A stretch of DNA of 22,021 nt from a virus: positions 1-22,021 of IMG/VR virus record IMGVR_UViG_3300030451_004628. One strand, 5' to 3'. Numbering within the stretch: the stretch's first letter is position 1; each line of letters starts with the position of its first letter. The notes under the pieces were generated by a model. The model worked only from the letters and a program-made list of their open reading frames with translations. It was not told the DNA's origin and searched no databases. Position numbers and translations under genes: made by a program. Shown here one piece after another: positions 6,806 through 14,398 of this stretch.

Positions 6806-9800
6806 TAAATAACGAAAAATTTAATTTAGCTACAGGTGGCAATACTTACAATGTAGTACCTTTAGTTACAATAGTATCTAATTCAGGCATAATTGCTAAT
6901 CATTTTTCAACACAACCTATAAACGTAGATTTATCATTTTCTGACGACACTACTTCATATGTTGCTTCTTTAAGTTATGATCCATTACTTTTAAACGTAT
7001 CTTCTATAAAAGAGTCAGTAGATGTTGAAACTCGTAAATATAAAACATCATCTGTTACCATTACACTTTCCAATGCTAAATATCTTGGTAGACGTTTAAG
7101 TGATAGTTATACAGATATAATAAATGGTGATGTAGAAATATATTTTAAAACACAAAACATTACTGACCGCTCAAGAGCAATGTTAGTTTATAAAGGTACA
7201 GTCAGAAGAATATCTCAAACTGACACAACTCTTACTTTAAGTGTAGAAGATGCTTCAGAACAAAAAGTACATAAAGATATACCAGAGAGTATAACAAACG
7301 AAACAGATTTTAAGTCTAAATTTAAAAATAAACCTTTTCCTATGGTAATAGGCAAAGTTGATAGATCACCTTGTATAACTTCATTTGGTACGACAGGAGA
7401 ATATGATATAGATAATGATGGTGATTTAGACGAATATGATTTTGTAAGAGAAGTTTTTGCTGACAGAAAAGAATTGGCAAAATTAATACCTGAAAATTTA
7501 CAAGTTGGAAATAATAAAATTGGCGTTACTTCATTATATGCCGAAGTAGATGATGACTATGTTGGTATTTATCCTAATACTCAAATAGACTTTGAATCTG
7601 GTTTAGGTGAAGGAGATTTAAACTATTCAACTCTAGTAACTAATAATGGATTTTGTTTTTTAAATTTATTCAATGAAGAAGGTGATACTATAGAAGAATT
7701 AGCACGAAATGATACTGCTGCAAATAAAGGTAGAGTTTTAGTAGAAAGAAAAGAAAATAAAATAGAAAGAGTTGTTCAAACTAAAGGATTGGATAGCAAT
7801 TTTACCTTTAAAAGTGGAATAGTACAAGGCGAAGATTTTATAGAAGATTCTAATTTAAATTTTAACAGAATAAATGATGGAAATTCAAATAGTTGTGTTG
7901 AAATAGAAGGCGACTATAAAATGCTAGAAGAAGAACAAAATTTCTTTAAATATTTACATTATAGTTTTGCCTATTTAAAATTTCATTTTGATTCGTTACC
8001 ATCTGGTGTTACTGTAGATATAAATGATGCTTCAACATGGTCAAGGTATATAGCAAAAATACAAATTTTAGACAACACTCTACATAATGTTCCAAGTGAT
8101 GGTTTACCTATTAAAATGCCATTAGTAAGTGTATTTACTCAAGAAAATAATTTTGGTGGACAGCTAGAAGCAAAACCTTTTGCAGATGTTGAACCTAAAA
8201 GTCTATTAATACATCATGATCATACTAGAATGAATGTTGAAAACGTATTTCTTCCTAATGATGATAATCCCAATTTGCCTATACCTGCAAAAATTATTAA
8301 ACCACCTGTAGATGAAAATAGTCAAGAGGATGGTAGATTGCATATTTTTGCAACAAGTCAATCTGAATACAATAGTTATGATGGTAATAGTCCATTAGGA
8401 AGAATACATCCAATTTTAGTGCCTAATGAATCTAATTATTATTGTCTTGGATTACCAAAAATTGCAAGAGAAGGACTTTATCGTGAGGAAGATGATAATG
8501 AAAATGTAACTCTCCACTATCCAAATATAGATATTCCTGCCAAAATAAGAATATTTGAATCATCTATGTGGGCGATGGGAACTTTAGACAACTTGCTGCA
8601 AAAAAATTTTTATGCAAACGTATGGGGTAGACCTACAGGTAATTTAGGTATATATAATTTACAATTAGTTCCTGATATTGGACAGTCTACAAATGAAATA
8701 GAAGAAAAAGCGACAGGACAACTCTTAAAGTATTTGTTTGATAATAATCCTTTTGTAGTTATAGATGCAAATACAATATATAACATATTAAGAGATAATT
8801 TACAAGTCTATCCTACGCAAATAATAGTAGAAGAGCAAGTTTCAACTGATCCTAACAATCCGTTTGGAGGAGTAACAATAGATATTACTGACTGGCAAAT
8901 AGTTAGAACAATAAATAGTAATGAAATATCATTACAATTTAGATGTGATGGAATTGTTACAAGCTATTCTAATGAGCAGGAGGAAGGAAGTGAACCTACA
9001 ATACCAAATGGTGATGTTAAAGTTGTATTATCAGATGGACAAGAATATACTTTACAATCTGAATATAGTGATTATTATGAATTTGCTACATTTGATATAA
9101 TACCTATTGAAAAAGCAGGAGAAATAGTACAGCATATTTTACAAGAAGAGTGTAAGTATGATGGAGAATTTAATGAAGATGAGTTTAACGATATAGAACA
9201 GATACATAGTGGATGGAATTTTGCTTTTACGCAGAGCAAACTAATAAGTTCCAAAAAATTAATAGAAGATTTTTCAAGATCAACTAAGTCATTTCCTAGA
9301 TTTAGAGCTGACGGAACTTTTGGTTGGAATGTAGTCAAAGATACTTACTCAGACGATGATATAGACTTAGTAATAGAAGAATCAGATATTATTAACTACA
9401 GATATGACAGGACAAAATTAGAAGATGTAAAAACTAAGGTAAAAGTGTTGTTTAACATTGACTATGCTAAAGGTAACCATTTATTTTCTACGGATGATAT
9501 TCTAGCGACAGACTATGTTAATACTAGTATATATCAGTATTATGGTTTAGCGACTGACGACTCAGACTCTACTTTAAACTTTGAAAGCGATTATATTAGA
9601 GATAGATATACAGCAGAACAGTTGCGTAATTGGTTGCTTACTTGGAATATGAATCAAAAGAATTTAATTAGTCTTACGTTACCAATTAAATATATAAACT
9701 TAGAAGTTGGTGATGTCGTTGCTTTAGACAAGGAAATACAAGGCACAAAGATATTTGGAGAAACCTACACACAGACATCAATTACCAGAAATGGACAAGA

Positions 9801-10128
9801 AATATATCCATATTTTATGGTATATGAAACCAACAAGAATTTAGAAAAGGTAGATATAAAACTAATACAACTACACAACCTTGATATTAATAATTTAGGA
9901 ATAGTCATAGAGCCAGAAGTGCAACAAGAAGAGTCTAATGTTGTAGTTCCAACAGGTGATGTAAATGGCGATGGCAATGTAGATGTTGTAGATATAGTAA
10001 ATGTAGTTAGTTTTGTTTTGGAAGTAAAGCAGCCTACTGATGAAGAGTTTTTTCAAGCAGATATAAATCAAGATGGAAACTTAGATGTATTGGATATAGT
10101 TGCTTTAGTAAATATAATATTAGGATAA
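6802..10128 (+). CDS. Large tail tip / hub protein with C-terminal dockerin-like domain
   Basis: This 1108-residue protein directly follows the tape measure (ATGA overlap), the place of distal tail, hub or receptor-tip proteins. Residues about 1-170 are beta-rich and resemble tail-hub N-termini. A region near 985-1000 (LEVGDVVALDKE) matches the 'leVGDvv-l' segment of hub proteins. Residues 202-213 (DIDNDGDLDEYD) form an EF-hand-type calcium loop. Residues 1052-1108 carry two dockerin type I repeats: DVNGDGNVDVVD and DINQDGNLDVLD, each with the D-x-N-x-D-G-x-x-D-x-x-D spacing and a following hydrophobic helix. Dockerins bind cohesins in bacteria; in a phage tip a surface-binding or subunit-docking role is inferred. 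Confidence 0.75.
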   Translation: MINNEKFNLATGGNTYNVVPLVTIVSNSGIIANHFSTQPINVDLSFSDDTTSYVASLSYDPLLLNVSSIKESVDVETRKYKTSSVTITLSNAKYLGRRLSDSYTDIINGDVEIYFKTQNITDRSRAMLVYKGTVRRISQTDTTLTLSVEDASEQKVHKDIPESITNETDFKSKFKNKPFPMVIGKVDRSPCITSFGTTGEYDIDNDGDLDEYDFVREVFADRKELAKLIPENLQVGNNKIGVTSLYAEVDDDYVGIYPNTQIDFESGLGEGDLNYSTLVTNNGFCFLNLFNEEGDTIEELARNDTAANKGRVLVERKENKIERVVQTKGLDSNFTFKSGIVQGEDFIEDSNLNFNRINDGNSNSCVEIEGDYKMLEEEQNFFKYLHYSFAYLKFHFDSLPSGVTVDINDASTWSRYIAKIQILDNTLHNVPSDGLPIKMPLVSVFTQENNFGGQLEAKPFADVEPKSLLIHHDHTRMNVENVFLPNDDNPNLPIPAKIIKPPVDENSQEDGRLHIFATSQSEYNSYDGNSPLGRIHPILVPNESNYYCLGLPKIAREGLYREEDDNENVTLHYPNIDIPAKIRIFESSMWAMGTLDNLLQKNFYANVWGRPTGNLGIYNLQLVPDIGQSTNEIEEKATGQLLKYLFDNNPFVVIDANTIYNILRDNLQVYPTQIIVEEQVSTDPNNPFGGVTIDITDWQIVRTINSNEISLQFRCDGIVTSYSNEQEEGSEPTIPNGDVKVVLSDGQEYTLQSEYSDYYEFATFDIIPIEKAGEIVQHILQEECKYDGEFNEDEFNDIEQIHSGWNFAFTQSKLISSKKLIEDFSRSTKSFPRFRADGTFGWNVVKDTYSDDDIDLVIEESDIINYRYDRTKLEDVKTKVKVLFNIDYAKGNHLFSTDDILATDYVNTSIYQYYGLATDDSDSTLNFESDYIRDRYTAEQLRNWLLTWNMNQKNLISLTLPIKYINLEVGDVVALDKEIQGTKIFGETYTQTSITRNGQEIYPYFMVYETNKNLEKVDIKLIQLHNLDINNLGIVIEPEVQQEESNVVVPTGDVNGDGNVDVVDIVNVVSFVLEVKQPTDEEFFQADINQDGNLDVLDIVALVNIILG

Positions 10129-10130
10129 AT

Positions 10131-10610
10131 ATGAATTTGTTATATGGAAATGGCGAGGTAGTTTTAGAGGAAAATACAGAAGTTGTTGGACTTCAAATAC
10201 ACTTTATGGGTAAAATAAATGTAGTAAGTAAACTTCCTGATAACTTTAACGTAATATTAGCAGATGGTAAGATATTAATATACAGCTTAGAATTATCAGT
10301 TTTACCTGAAATTCTATTTACTTATAATGGTTCTTTTAGAATAACACAATGTATAGCTTCCACAAATCAAGGTGAAAAGGTAAATGTTTTTCCATCAAAT
10401 AATTATTTAGGTTTTTGGTCTAAAACTAATAGCACTTACGATGCAGGATCGGAGTGGGAAAATTATTCAGGTGGATATAGATATGGAGCAAAGGTTTACA
10501 TACAGAAAAATAATATACCTAAATTAGAAAAAGGTACAAAAGTAGTTAAAAGAGAAAGTGTAGCAAGAAATGTGTCGCGACAGACAACTAGAAGTAGTGG
10601 AGGTTATTAA
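10131..10610 (+). CDS. Tail-associated protein of unknown function
   Basis: This 159-residue protein starts two bases after the tail-tip stop with ribosome site AGGATAAAT and ends in a TAATG overlap with the next gene. The first 100 residues alternate short beta strands (GLQIHFMGKINVV, NVILADGKILIYS). The last 25 are basic and Ser/Arg-rich (RNVSRQTTRSSGGY), looking disordered. It shows no known domain. Placement between the hub and the next tail protein suggests a tail tip or fibre accessory. Confidence 0.65.
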   Translation: MNLLYGNGEVVLEENTEVVGLQIHFMGKINVVSKLPDNFNVILADGKILIYSLELSVLPEILFTYNGSFRITQCIASTNQGEKVNVFPSNNYLGFWSKTNSTYDAGSEWENYSGGYRYGAKVYIQKNNIPKLEKGTKVVKRESVARNVSRQTTRSSGGY

Positions 10611-11731
10611 TGGCTAAATATCAAAACGTAGGTACGCCAAGATTTTATGTAGATTATTTTCAATATGCTATAACAACAGGTATATTATCGGATGAAGATA
10701 TAAATGTAGTAACTGGAAGTAATTTTAATTTAGATCAAATTAGAAATTTGTTTTATTTAAATCCTACCAAAACAAATATAATAAAGGAAGAATATCTGCA
10801 AGTGTACAATGATGCAGAGTTTAAAGAGCTAAATATACGCACCAATACTAATTTTAAAACAACAGACTATGCTTTTGATTATTATGGAATATTAAATCAT
10901 AACTTAAAAGAAATATATTCTCCAAATATAGAAGGTGGATCTATGGGTTTAAGCTATCAAGATGATAGTAATTATTATGCAGTTTTAGAAAATATACAAA
11001 ATACTAATAGCATAAATATGAATGTAGATCAAATTAATTCTAATGGTTTTTCTTTTGTAGATCTCAAATCAGGTAATAATGAAATAGGCGCAGATCCATT
11101 AGCAGTATCTTTTGATTTTAGATTTGTAAATGAAGAAAATGTAAATTTAAAATTAGGTGCATTGACTGCAGGATATTATTATGATATGCCTCATTCACCT
11201 GACTTGGATCTAACTCTTACTAGAGAGTATGGCGGCTCAACCAAACAGTTTACTAAAGGAGGTTATCTTTTAACAAACTATAACTATACTCAACCACCTA
11301 CTTGGGGAGATTCTGAGCCTTGGGGTACATATACAAATACACCAAGAAAAGTACAAAAAAGAAGAGCAGGTAGAAGAAGATGGGATTTAAAATTTTCCTA
11401 CATAGCATCATCAGATTTGATGGCTGATATTGAAACATTAGATAACGATATATTGTCAGATTTAAATGTTTTATCAAATACATACGATCAATTTGCAAGT
11501 GGTTCAACTGAAGATGGATTTGATTTTGCCTTCAGGCAAGACACAAGTTTTTTTACTCAATTTATGCAGAAAACTTTAGGTGGTAGTTTAAGGTTTATAT
11601 TTCAACCAGATAAAACCGACTTTAGTCCTGATGGTTTTGCTATATGCGTATTGGATCAAGACTCAATATCGTTTAAGCAGGTAGCTCACAACACTTATAA
11701 TGTAAGTCTTAAAATTCTTGAAGTCTGGTAG
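10610..11731 (+). CDS. Virion/tail protein (MAKYQNVGTPRFYVD family)
   Basis: This 373-residue protein begins with MAKYQNVGTPRFYVDYFQY, an opening I associate with structural proteins of uncultured marine phages. A Tyr/Trp-rich centre is followed by a basic spot (KVQKRRAGRRRWDLKF, about residues 245-260). The C-terminal domain ends in a strand (YNVSLKILEVW), resembling the distal domains of tail proteins. A GGAGG ribosome site lies in the end of the preceding gene. It is the last rightward gene, and its final 23 nt overlap the end of the leftward NinB-like gene. The exact role is not recognised. Confidence 0.65.
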   Translation: MAKYQNVGTPRFYVDYFQYAITTGILSDEDINVVTGSNFNLDQIRNLFYLNPTKTNIIKEEYLQVYNDAEFKELNIRTNTNFKTTDYAFDYYGILNHNLKEIYSPNIEGGSMGLSYQDDSNYYAVLENIQNTNSINMNVDQINSNGFSFVDLKSGNNEIGADPLAVSFDFRFVNEENVNLKLGALTAGYYYDMPHSPDLDLTLTREYGGSTKQFTKGGYLLTNYNYTQPPTWGDSEPWGTYTNTPRKVQKRRAGRRRWDLKFSYIASSDLMADIETLDNDILSDLNVLSNTYDQFASGSTEDGFDFAFRQDTSFFTQFMQKTLGGSLRFIFQPDKTDFSPDGFAICVLDQDSISFKQVAHNTYNVSLKILEVW

Positions 11732-12083
11732 GATCAGGTAGAGGAAAGTCTAAGAATTGAGCCGACCATCTAATAATTCTATCAAGATAGTCCTGAAACT
11801 CATCTTGTGATAATTTACTAGTAGACTGCACATCAAACTTAAACTTTAATACTTCGTGCATCTTATTATCAGAATAACCTAGATGTTGTGCTAAGAGCCT
11901 TACTATTACGCCTCTATAGTAGTTATTTTGTTTGCTAGTCTTTTTCTTTGGCAGTTCTTTTACAGTTAAGACGACATCTCCATGTAGCTTATACAAGTCG
12001 TTTTGAAAGTCGTCTTTATTATTCAAAGTAAGCTTACCATTCTTAACCTTGCCAAATACTCTAATCTCAATCATACAAATCAT
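11709..12083 (-). CDS. NinB-like recombination protein
   Basis: This 124-residue protein shows the pattern of NinB (lambda Orf-like) accessory recombination proteins: a beta-rich first half (IEIRVFGKVKNGKLTL), then KKKTSKQNNYYRGVIVRLLAQ ('S-x-x-Q-N-x-Y-Y' helix), then a DEFQDYLDRIIRWSAQF helix. NinB-type proteins bind ssDNA and aid annealing recombination, which fits the ERF gene in the same leftward set. Either the Met at 12083 or the one at 12074 may be the start; neither has a strong ribosome site and both overlap the upstream stop, suggesting coupling. The family call is moderate. Confidence 0.55.
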   Translation of the reverse strand: MICMIEIRVFGKVKNGKLTLNNKDDFQNDLYKLHGDVVLTVKELPKKKTSKQNNYYRGVIVRLLAQHLGYSDNKMHEVLKFKFDVQSTSKLSQDEFQDYLDRIIRWSAQFLDFPLPDPTRLQEF

Positions 12084-12252
12084 TTACTTCTTGGCAATCT
12101 TTTAAATATTCAATAAATTCATCATAACAACAAATATTATAATTGCTTTTGTAATCATTTATCTTAGACTGTAATTCAAATGCAAGTTCTTTAAGTTCAT
12201 CATATTCTTGTTTTTGTTGATATGGCATATTGTCTAATGGTATAACTTTCAC
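12067..12252 (-). CDS. Small 61-residue protein, GTG start
   Basis: The start is GTG at 12252, chosen because AGAGGA lies about 8 nt upstream; no ATG is as well placed. The product is helical and charged (QKQEYDELKELAFELQSK), probably a short coiled coil, with an acidic end (CQEVNDLYD). Its stop overlaps the NinB-like start, so the two form a two-gene operon behind the promoter-like sequence at 12282-12311. Function unknown. Confidence 0.65.
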   Translation of the reverse strand: MKVIPLDNMPYQQKQEYDELKELAFELQSKINDYKSNYNICCYDEFIEYLKDCQEVNDLYD

Positions 12253-12271
12253 TTTATAATTCCTCTATTAT

Positions 12272-12311
12272 TTATATTATTAATATAATACATATAACTA
12301 ATATAAGTCAA
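12272..12311 (-). promoter_or_regulatory. Leftward promoter with overlapping palindromic operator
   Basis: On the minus strand TTGACT (12306-12311) is followed, with an 18-nt spacer, by TATATT (12282-12287). A perfect 17-bp palindrome (TTATATTA T TAATATAA, 12272-12288) covers the -10 box, as operators often do. The expected RNA start (near 12275) would give a short leader to the GTG start at 12252. AT-rich DNA yields such matches by chance, so confidence is moderate. Confidence 0.45.
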
Positions 12312-12580
12312 GATATAAAATATCTCCTTAGTAATTTAAATGCTTCTTTCCATACATCTATTCGATAATGCTCGTTAAATCGTTTAATGCCCATACCATG
12401 CCTATCCTGGTGATGTTCTCTACATAGAGGTATACAACTGAAATCTTTAGGTGTTTGTTTGTTTCTATTATTACCCATACCTATAGCTTCTAGGTGATCA
12501 GGATCAACAGGTGTGCCGCCACATATCAGACAATGTTGTGATTTAATATACTTTAGGTATTCTTTTGTGTCAATCGCCAT
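12308..12580 (-). CDS. HNH endonuclease (DUF968-like)
   Basis: This 90-residue protein carries a zinc-supported HNH fold: CLIC (C17, C20), the DPDHLEA segment (D28-H29 catalytic-type pair), CIPLC (C49, C53) and REHHQDRH (H56, H57, H61). Such phage proteins nick or cut DNA and take part in recombination or packaging. The start overlaps the end of the cytosine methyltransferase by 28 nt, so the two are probably made together. Its stop lies at the -35 element of the next leftward promoter. Family recognition is strong; the substrate is unknown. Confidence 0.85.
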   Translation of the reverse strand: MAIDTKEYLKYIKSQHCLICGGTPVDPDHLEAIGMGNNRNKQTPKDFSCIPLCREHHQDRHGMGIKRFNEHYRIDVWKEAFKLLRRYFIS

Positions 12581-13515
12581 ATTTTTTCGCCTATTACTTT
12601 TACAACAGGTACACTTACTGCGTTGCCTAATTGTTTATATCTTTGAGTGTCAGACTGACCGTCTGTCCATCCATCAGGAAAGCCTTGCAATCTCTCTGCT
12701 TCTGTTGGAGTTAATCTTCTTATATTTTTATCTATTATAAGTGGTGGCATAGTAGATATATCAGTTTTAGAGTGCTTACGAGTAGACAAACAAGGACTAT
12801 TACCATCTTTTCTTATCCTCAAACCTTCATCATTTCTGAAGTCAGCAACCTTTATATAAGTTTCACCCATAGCATGAACGCCTTTATGTAAATTTGATGT
12901 TATTGTTGAACAATATTCGCTACTCCTTTGCCTCTCCTTTTTTCTGCTCTGTTCAAATACTCTATCGCTTTCTCTGATAGGAAATATTTTTGATCTACTT
13001 CCTTCTCCAATATATCCGACAATGTATATTCGCTCTCTATTTTGAGGTAAAAACCACTTAGTATTAAGTAGTTGGCATTCAATGGTATAACCAATTTCGG
13101 TAAGAACTTTGTATATTGTAGCAAATGTTTGTCCATTGTCGTGGTTAAGTAAGCCTTTAACATTTTCGAGTATAAAGTATGAGATTGGTTTGCCAGTTTC
13201 TTTGAAATATCTGAGAATCCGTGCAATTTCAAAAAATAATGTTCCTCTTGTGTCATTGAATCCTTGCCTTTTTCCAGCAATCGAAAACGCTTGGCATGGA
13301 AATCCTCCACAAAGGATTGTAATGTCGCTTGGCAAGTCTTTTGGTTGAATAGTTGTAACATCTCCGAGTTCTGTTGCATTTGAAAATCTCCTTTTATATT
13401 GCTTGGAGGCATATTTATCTATCTCACTATATCCTATCCAATCAAACTCAAAGCCTGACTGTTCAAGTCCTAAATGAAAGCCACCAATACCACTAAACAA
13501 GTCTAATAACTTCAC
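12553..13515 (-). CDS. DNA cytosine-C5 methyltransferase
   Basis: This 320-residue protein has the m5C methyltransferase motifs in order: DLFSGIGG (I, residues 5-12, AdoMet binding), GGFPCQAFS (IV, catalytic C74), ENV (VI, E117), QNRERIYIVG (VIII, about 158-167), then a short target-recognition region, and RLTPTEAERLQGFP and QLGNAVSVPV (IX-X). It methylates cytosine in a short site, probably protecting phage DNA from host restriction. The start is GTG, overlapping the previous stop as GTGA; the LLDLFSGIGG opening fits the family's normal N-terminus. All key residues look intact. Recognition site not predictable. Confidence 0.95.
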   Translation of the reverse strand: MKLLDLFSGIGGFHLGLEQSGFEFDWIGYSEIDKYASKQYKRRFSNATELGDVTTIQPKDLPSDITILCGGFPCQAFSIAGKRQGFNDTRGTLFFEIARILRYFKETGKPISYFILENVKGLLNHDNGQTFATIYKVLTEIGYTIECQLLNTKWFLPQNRERIYIVGYIGEGSRSKIFPIRESDRVFEQSRKKERQRSSEYCSTITSNLHKGVHAMGETYIKVADFRNDEGLRIRKDGNSPCLSTRKHSKTDISTMPPLIIDKNIRRLTPTEAERLQGFPDGWTDGQSDTQRYKQLGNAVSVPVVKVIGEKIWRLTQKNT

Positions 13516-13841
13516 TTGCTTAATTCGTATATCTTATCGTGTAATTCTTTTTTTTCTTTTAAATAATCAACTGCTCTCATCATTAAATACGTTTCTCCAC
13601 GATCCTCTTTAAACGCTACCATATCTACATTATCTGTCATACCTAAAAATTTTGGTATTTGCTTTCTGCATTTTGCCTGGACTTTAGTTTGACCTTCAAC
13701 AAGCAAATCTACTTCTTCAGGTAGTCCTAATGACTTACCATTACTTCCCCAAGCTCGGACAGCCTTAAATTTAAATGACTCAAACAACATAACAAGTTGT
13801 CTTTCAAATCTATTACCCTTCTCTTTGGATTTGTTCGGCAT
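13512..13841 (-). CDS. Hjc-like PD-(D/E)XK Holliday junction resolvase
   Basis: This 109-residue protein has the archaeal-type Hjc layout: KEKGNRFERQLV (E13 on the first helix), RAWGSNGKS, then EEVDLLVEG (D45) and KVQAKCRK (Q55, K57). The second acidic position of the PD-(D/E)XK site is Gln here, a known variation but worth noting. Such enzymes cut four-way junctions in phage recombination or debranch DNA before packaging. An AGGAG site precedes the ATG at 13841, and the gene is coupled to the methyltransferase by a GTGA overlap. Confidence 0.75.
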   Translation of the reverse strand: MPNKSKEKGNRFERQLVMLFESFKFKAVRAWGSNGKSLGLPEEVDLLVEGQTKVQAKCRKQIPKFLGMTDNVDMVAFKEDRGETYLMMRAVDYLKEKKELHDKIYELSK

Positions 13842-14025
13842 TTGATTCTCCTAATGTTTTGTTAAACTTCATTATTACATCGTTCAATTCACCATCACTT
13901 AAATTATTTATTTTATAATGTGGCGAATCATTTTGCACTTCTAGTTGATGTAATGGTTTACTTTTGTGATATAAGCCTAAATTTGCCCATATAAGGAACT
14001 TTTTTATTATACTTAGAGTGAACAT
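13813..14025 (-). CDS. 70-residue protein of unknown function
   Basis: A strong AGGAG site lies six nt before the ATG at 14025. The N-terminus (MFTLSIIKKFLIWANLGLYH) is hydrophobic with basic residues and could be a short helix or membrane contact. The rest (SDGELNDVIMKFNKTLGESN) is a polar helix. It overlaps the preceding small gene by 13 nt and the resolvase gene by 29 nt, supporting real, coupled translation. No family recognised. Confidence 0.6.
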   Translation of the reverse strand: MFTLSIIKKFLIWANLGLYHKSKPLHQLEVQNDSPHYKINNLSDGELNDVIMKFNKTLGESNAEQIQREG

Positions 14026-14186
14026 GGTATTCTCCTAACTCTTAGGTGTAAAAGCCTTGTTTTCAAAATGTCTATCATATCTCTTGTAATTTCTACATTA
14101 TAATCAGTTATCTTGCCTAAATTCTTTTCATAATGTTTTATCATCTTTTCGTATGTTTCTATTACGACATGGTTTTTTTCTTTCAT
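14013..14186 (-). CDS. 57-residue helical protein
   Basis: The ATG at 14186 has AGAGGA about 5 nt upstream, and the frame runs to a TAA at 14013-14015. The product begins MKEKNHVVIETYEKMIKHYE and continues as a charged helix ending RLLHLRVRRIPCSL, suggesting a small dimeric coiled coil. It is the first gene after the structured segment at 14205-14309, whose RNA would be its leader. It overlaps the next start by 13 nt. Confidence 0.65.
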   Translation of the reverse strand: MKEKNHVVIETYEKMIKHYEKNLGKITDYNVEITRDMIDILKTRLLHLRVRRIPCSL

Positions 14187-14204
14187 TATTTCCTCTACTT
14201 TATA

Positions 14205-14309
14205 CGGACTGATGCGGAAGGCAACATATACATATGGATTTGACTCCTCAATATAGTTCTATACACTTCCGCACTATCAAGTAGTTACCAATGACTGACG
14301 AACAGTCCG
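14205..14309 (-). ncRNA. Candidate structured RNA / cruciform element (nested cloverleaf)
   Basis: An outer inverted repeat CGGACTG (14205-14211) with CAGTCCG (14303-14309) encloses a second, TGCGGAAG (14213-14220) with CTTCCGCA (14266-14273). Inside the second stem lie three self-complementary 12-mers nearly end to end: CATATACATATG (14225-14236), TTGACTCCTCAA (14240-14251) and TATAGTTCTATA (14252-14263). That forms a cloverleaf of 61 nt. A competing hairpin GACTG-ACGAA-CAGTC (14293-14307) overlaps the outer stem. Strand is assumed from the leftward genes; a DNA-level role such as an origin or protein-binding cruciform is equally possible. It does not fit a normal tRNA. Confidence 0.5.
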
Positions 14310-14359
14310 CTTTGTTATGTTTGGAGTTTTTATCCTGCAACTTCCAGCCAGTAAATTTC
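14310..14359. other. Non-coding spacer beside the structured element
   Basis: Together with 14187-14398 this is the only gap in the leftward replication block. Between the two hairpin regions I see no ORF with a ribosome site and no promoter I can defend. A short AACTTCCAGCCAGTAAATTT stretch is relatively GC-rich for the neighbourhood. Confidence 0.4.
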
Positions 14360-14398
14360 GAAAATGAGCCAAGCCACATTCAAACCTGACTCATTTTC
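14360..14398 (-). terminator. Hairpin at gene end, weak terminator candidate
   Basis: GAAAATGAG (14360-14368) and CTCATTTTC (14390-14398) form a 9-bp stem with a 21-nt loop that spans the stop codon of the zinc-ribbon gene. On the minus strand the stem's 3' arm ends in TTTTC followed by GAAATTT, only partly U-rich, and the stem is AT-heavy. It could be a weak terminator or an RNA-end-stabilising hairpin. Confidence 0.35.

Noticed and set aside
12900-13412. 170-codon minus-strand frame inside the cytosine methyltransferase
   Set aside because: It overlaps a gene with all catalytic motifs intact in another frame of the same strand and has no convincing ribosome site or domain.
14213-14273. Possible tRNA gene in the cloverleaf (GCGGAAG...CTTCCGC plus A)
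   Set aside because: The acceptor-like stem is good, but the inner arms are only 4-5 bp with 2-4 nt loops. There is no T-loop GTTCRA-type sequence and no seven-base anticodon loop, so a functional tRNA is not supported.
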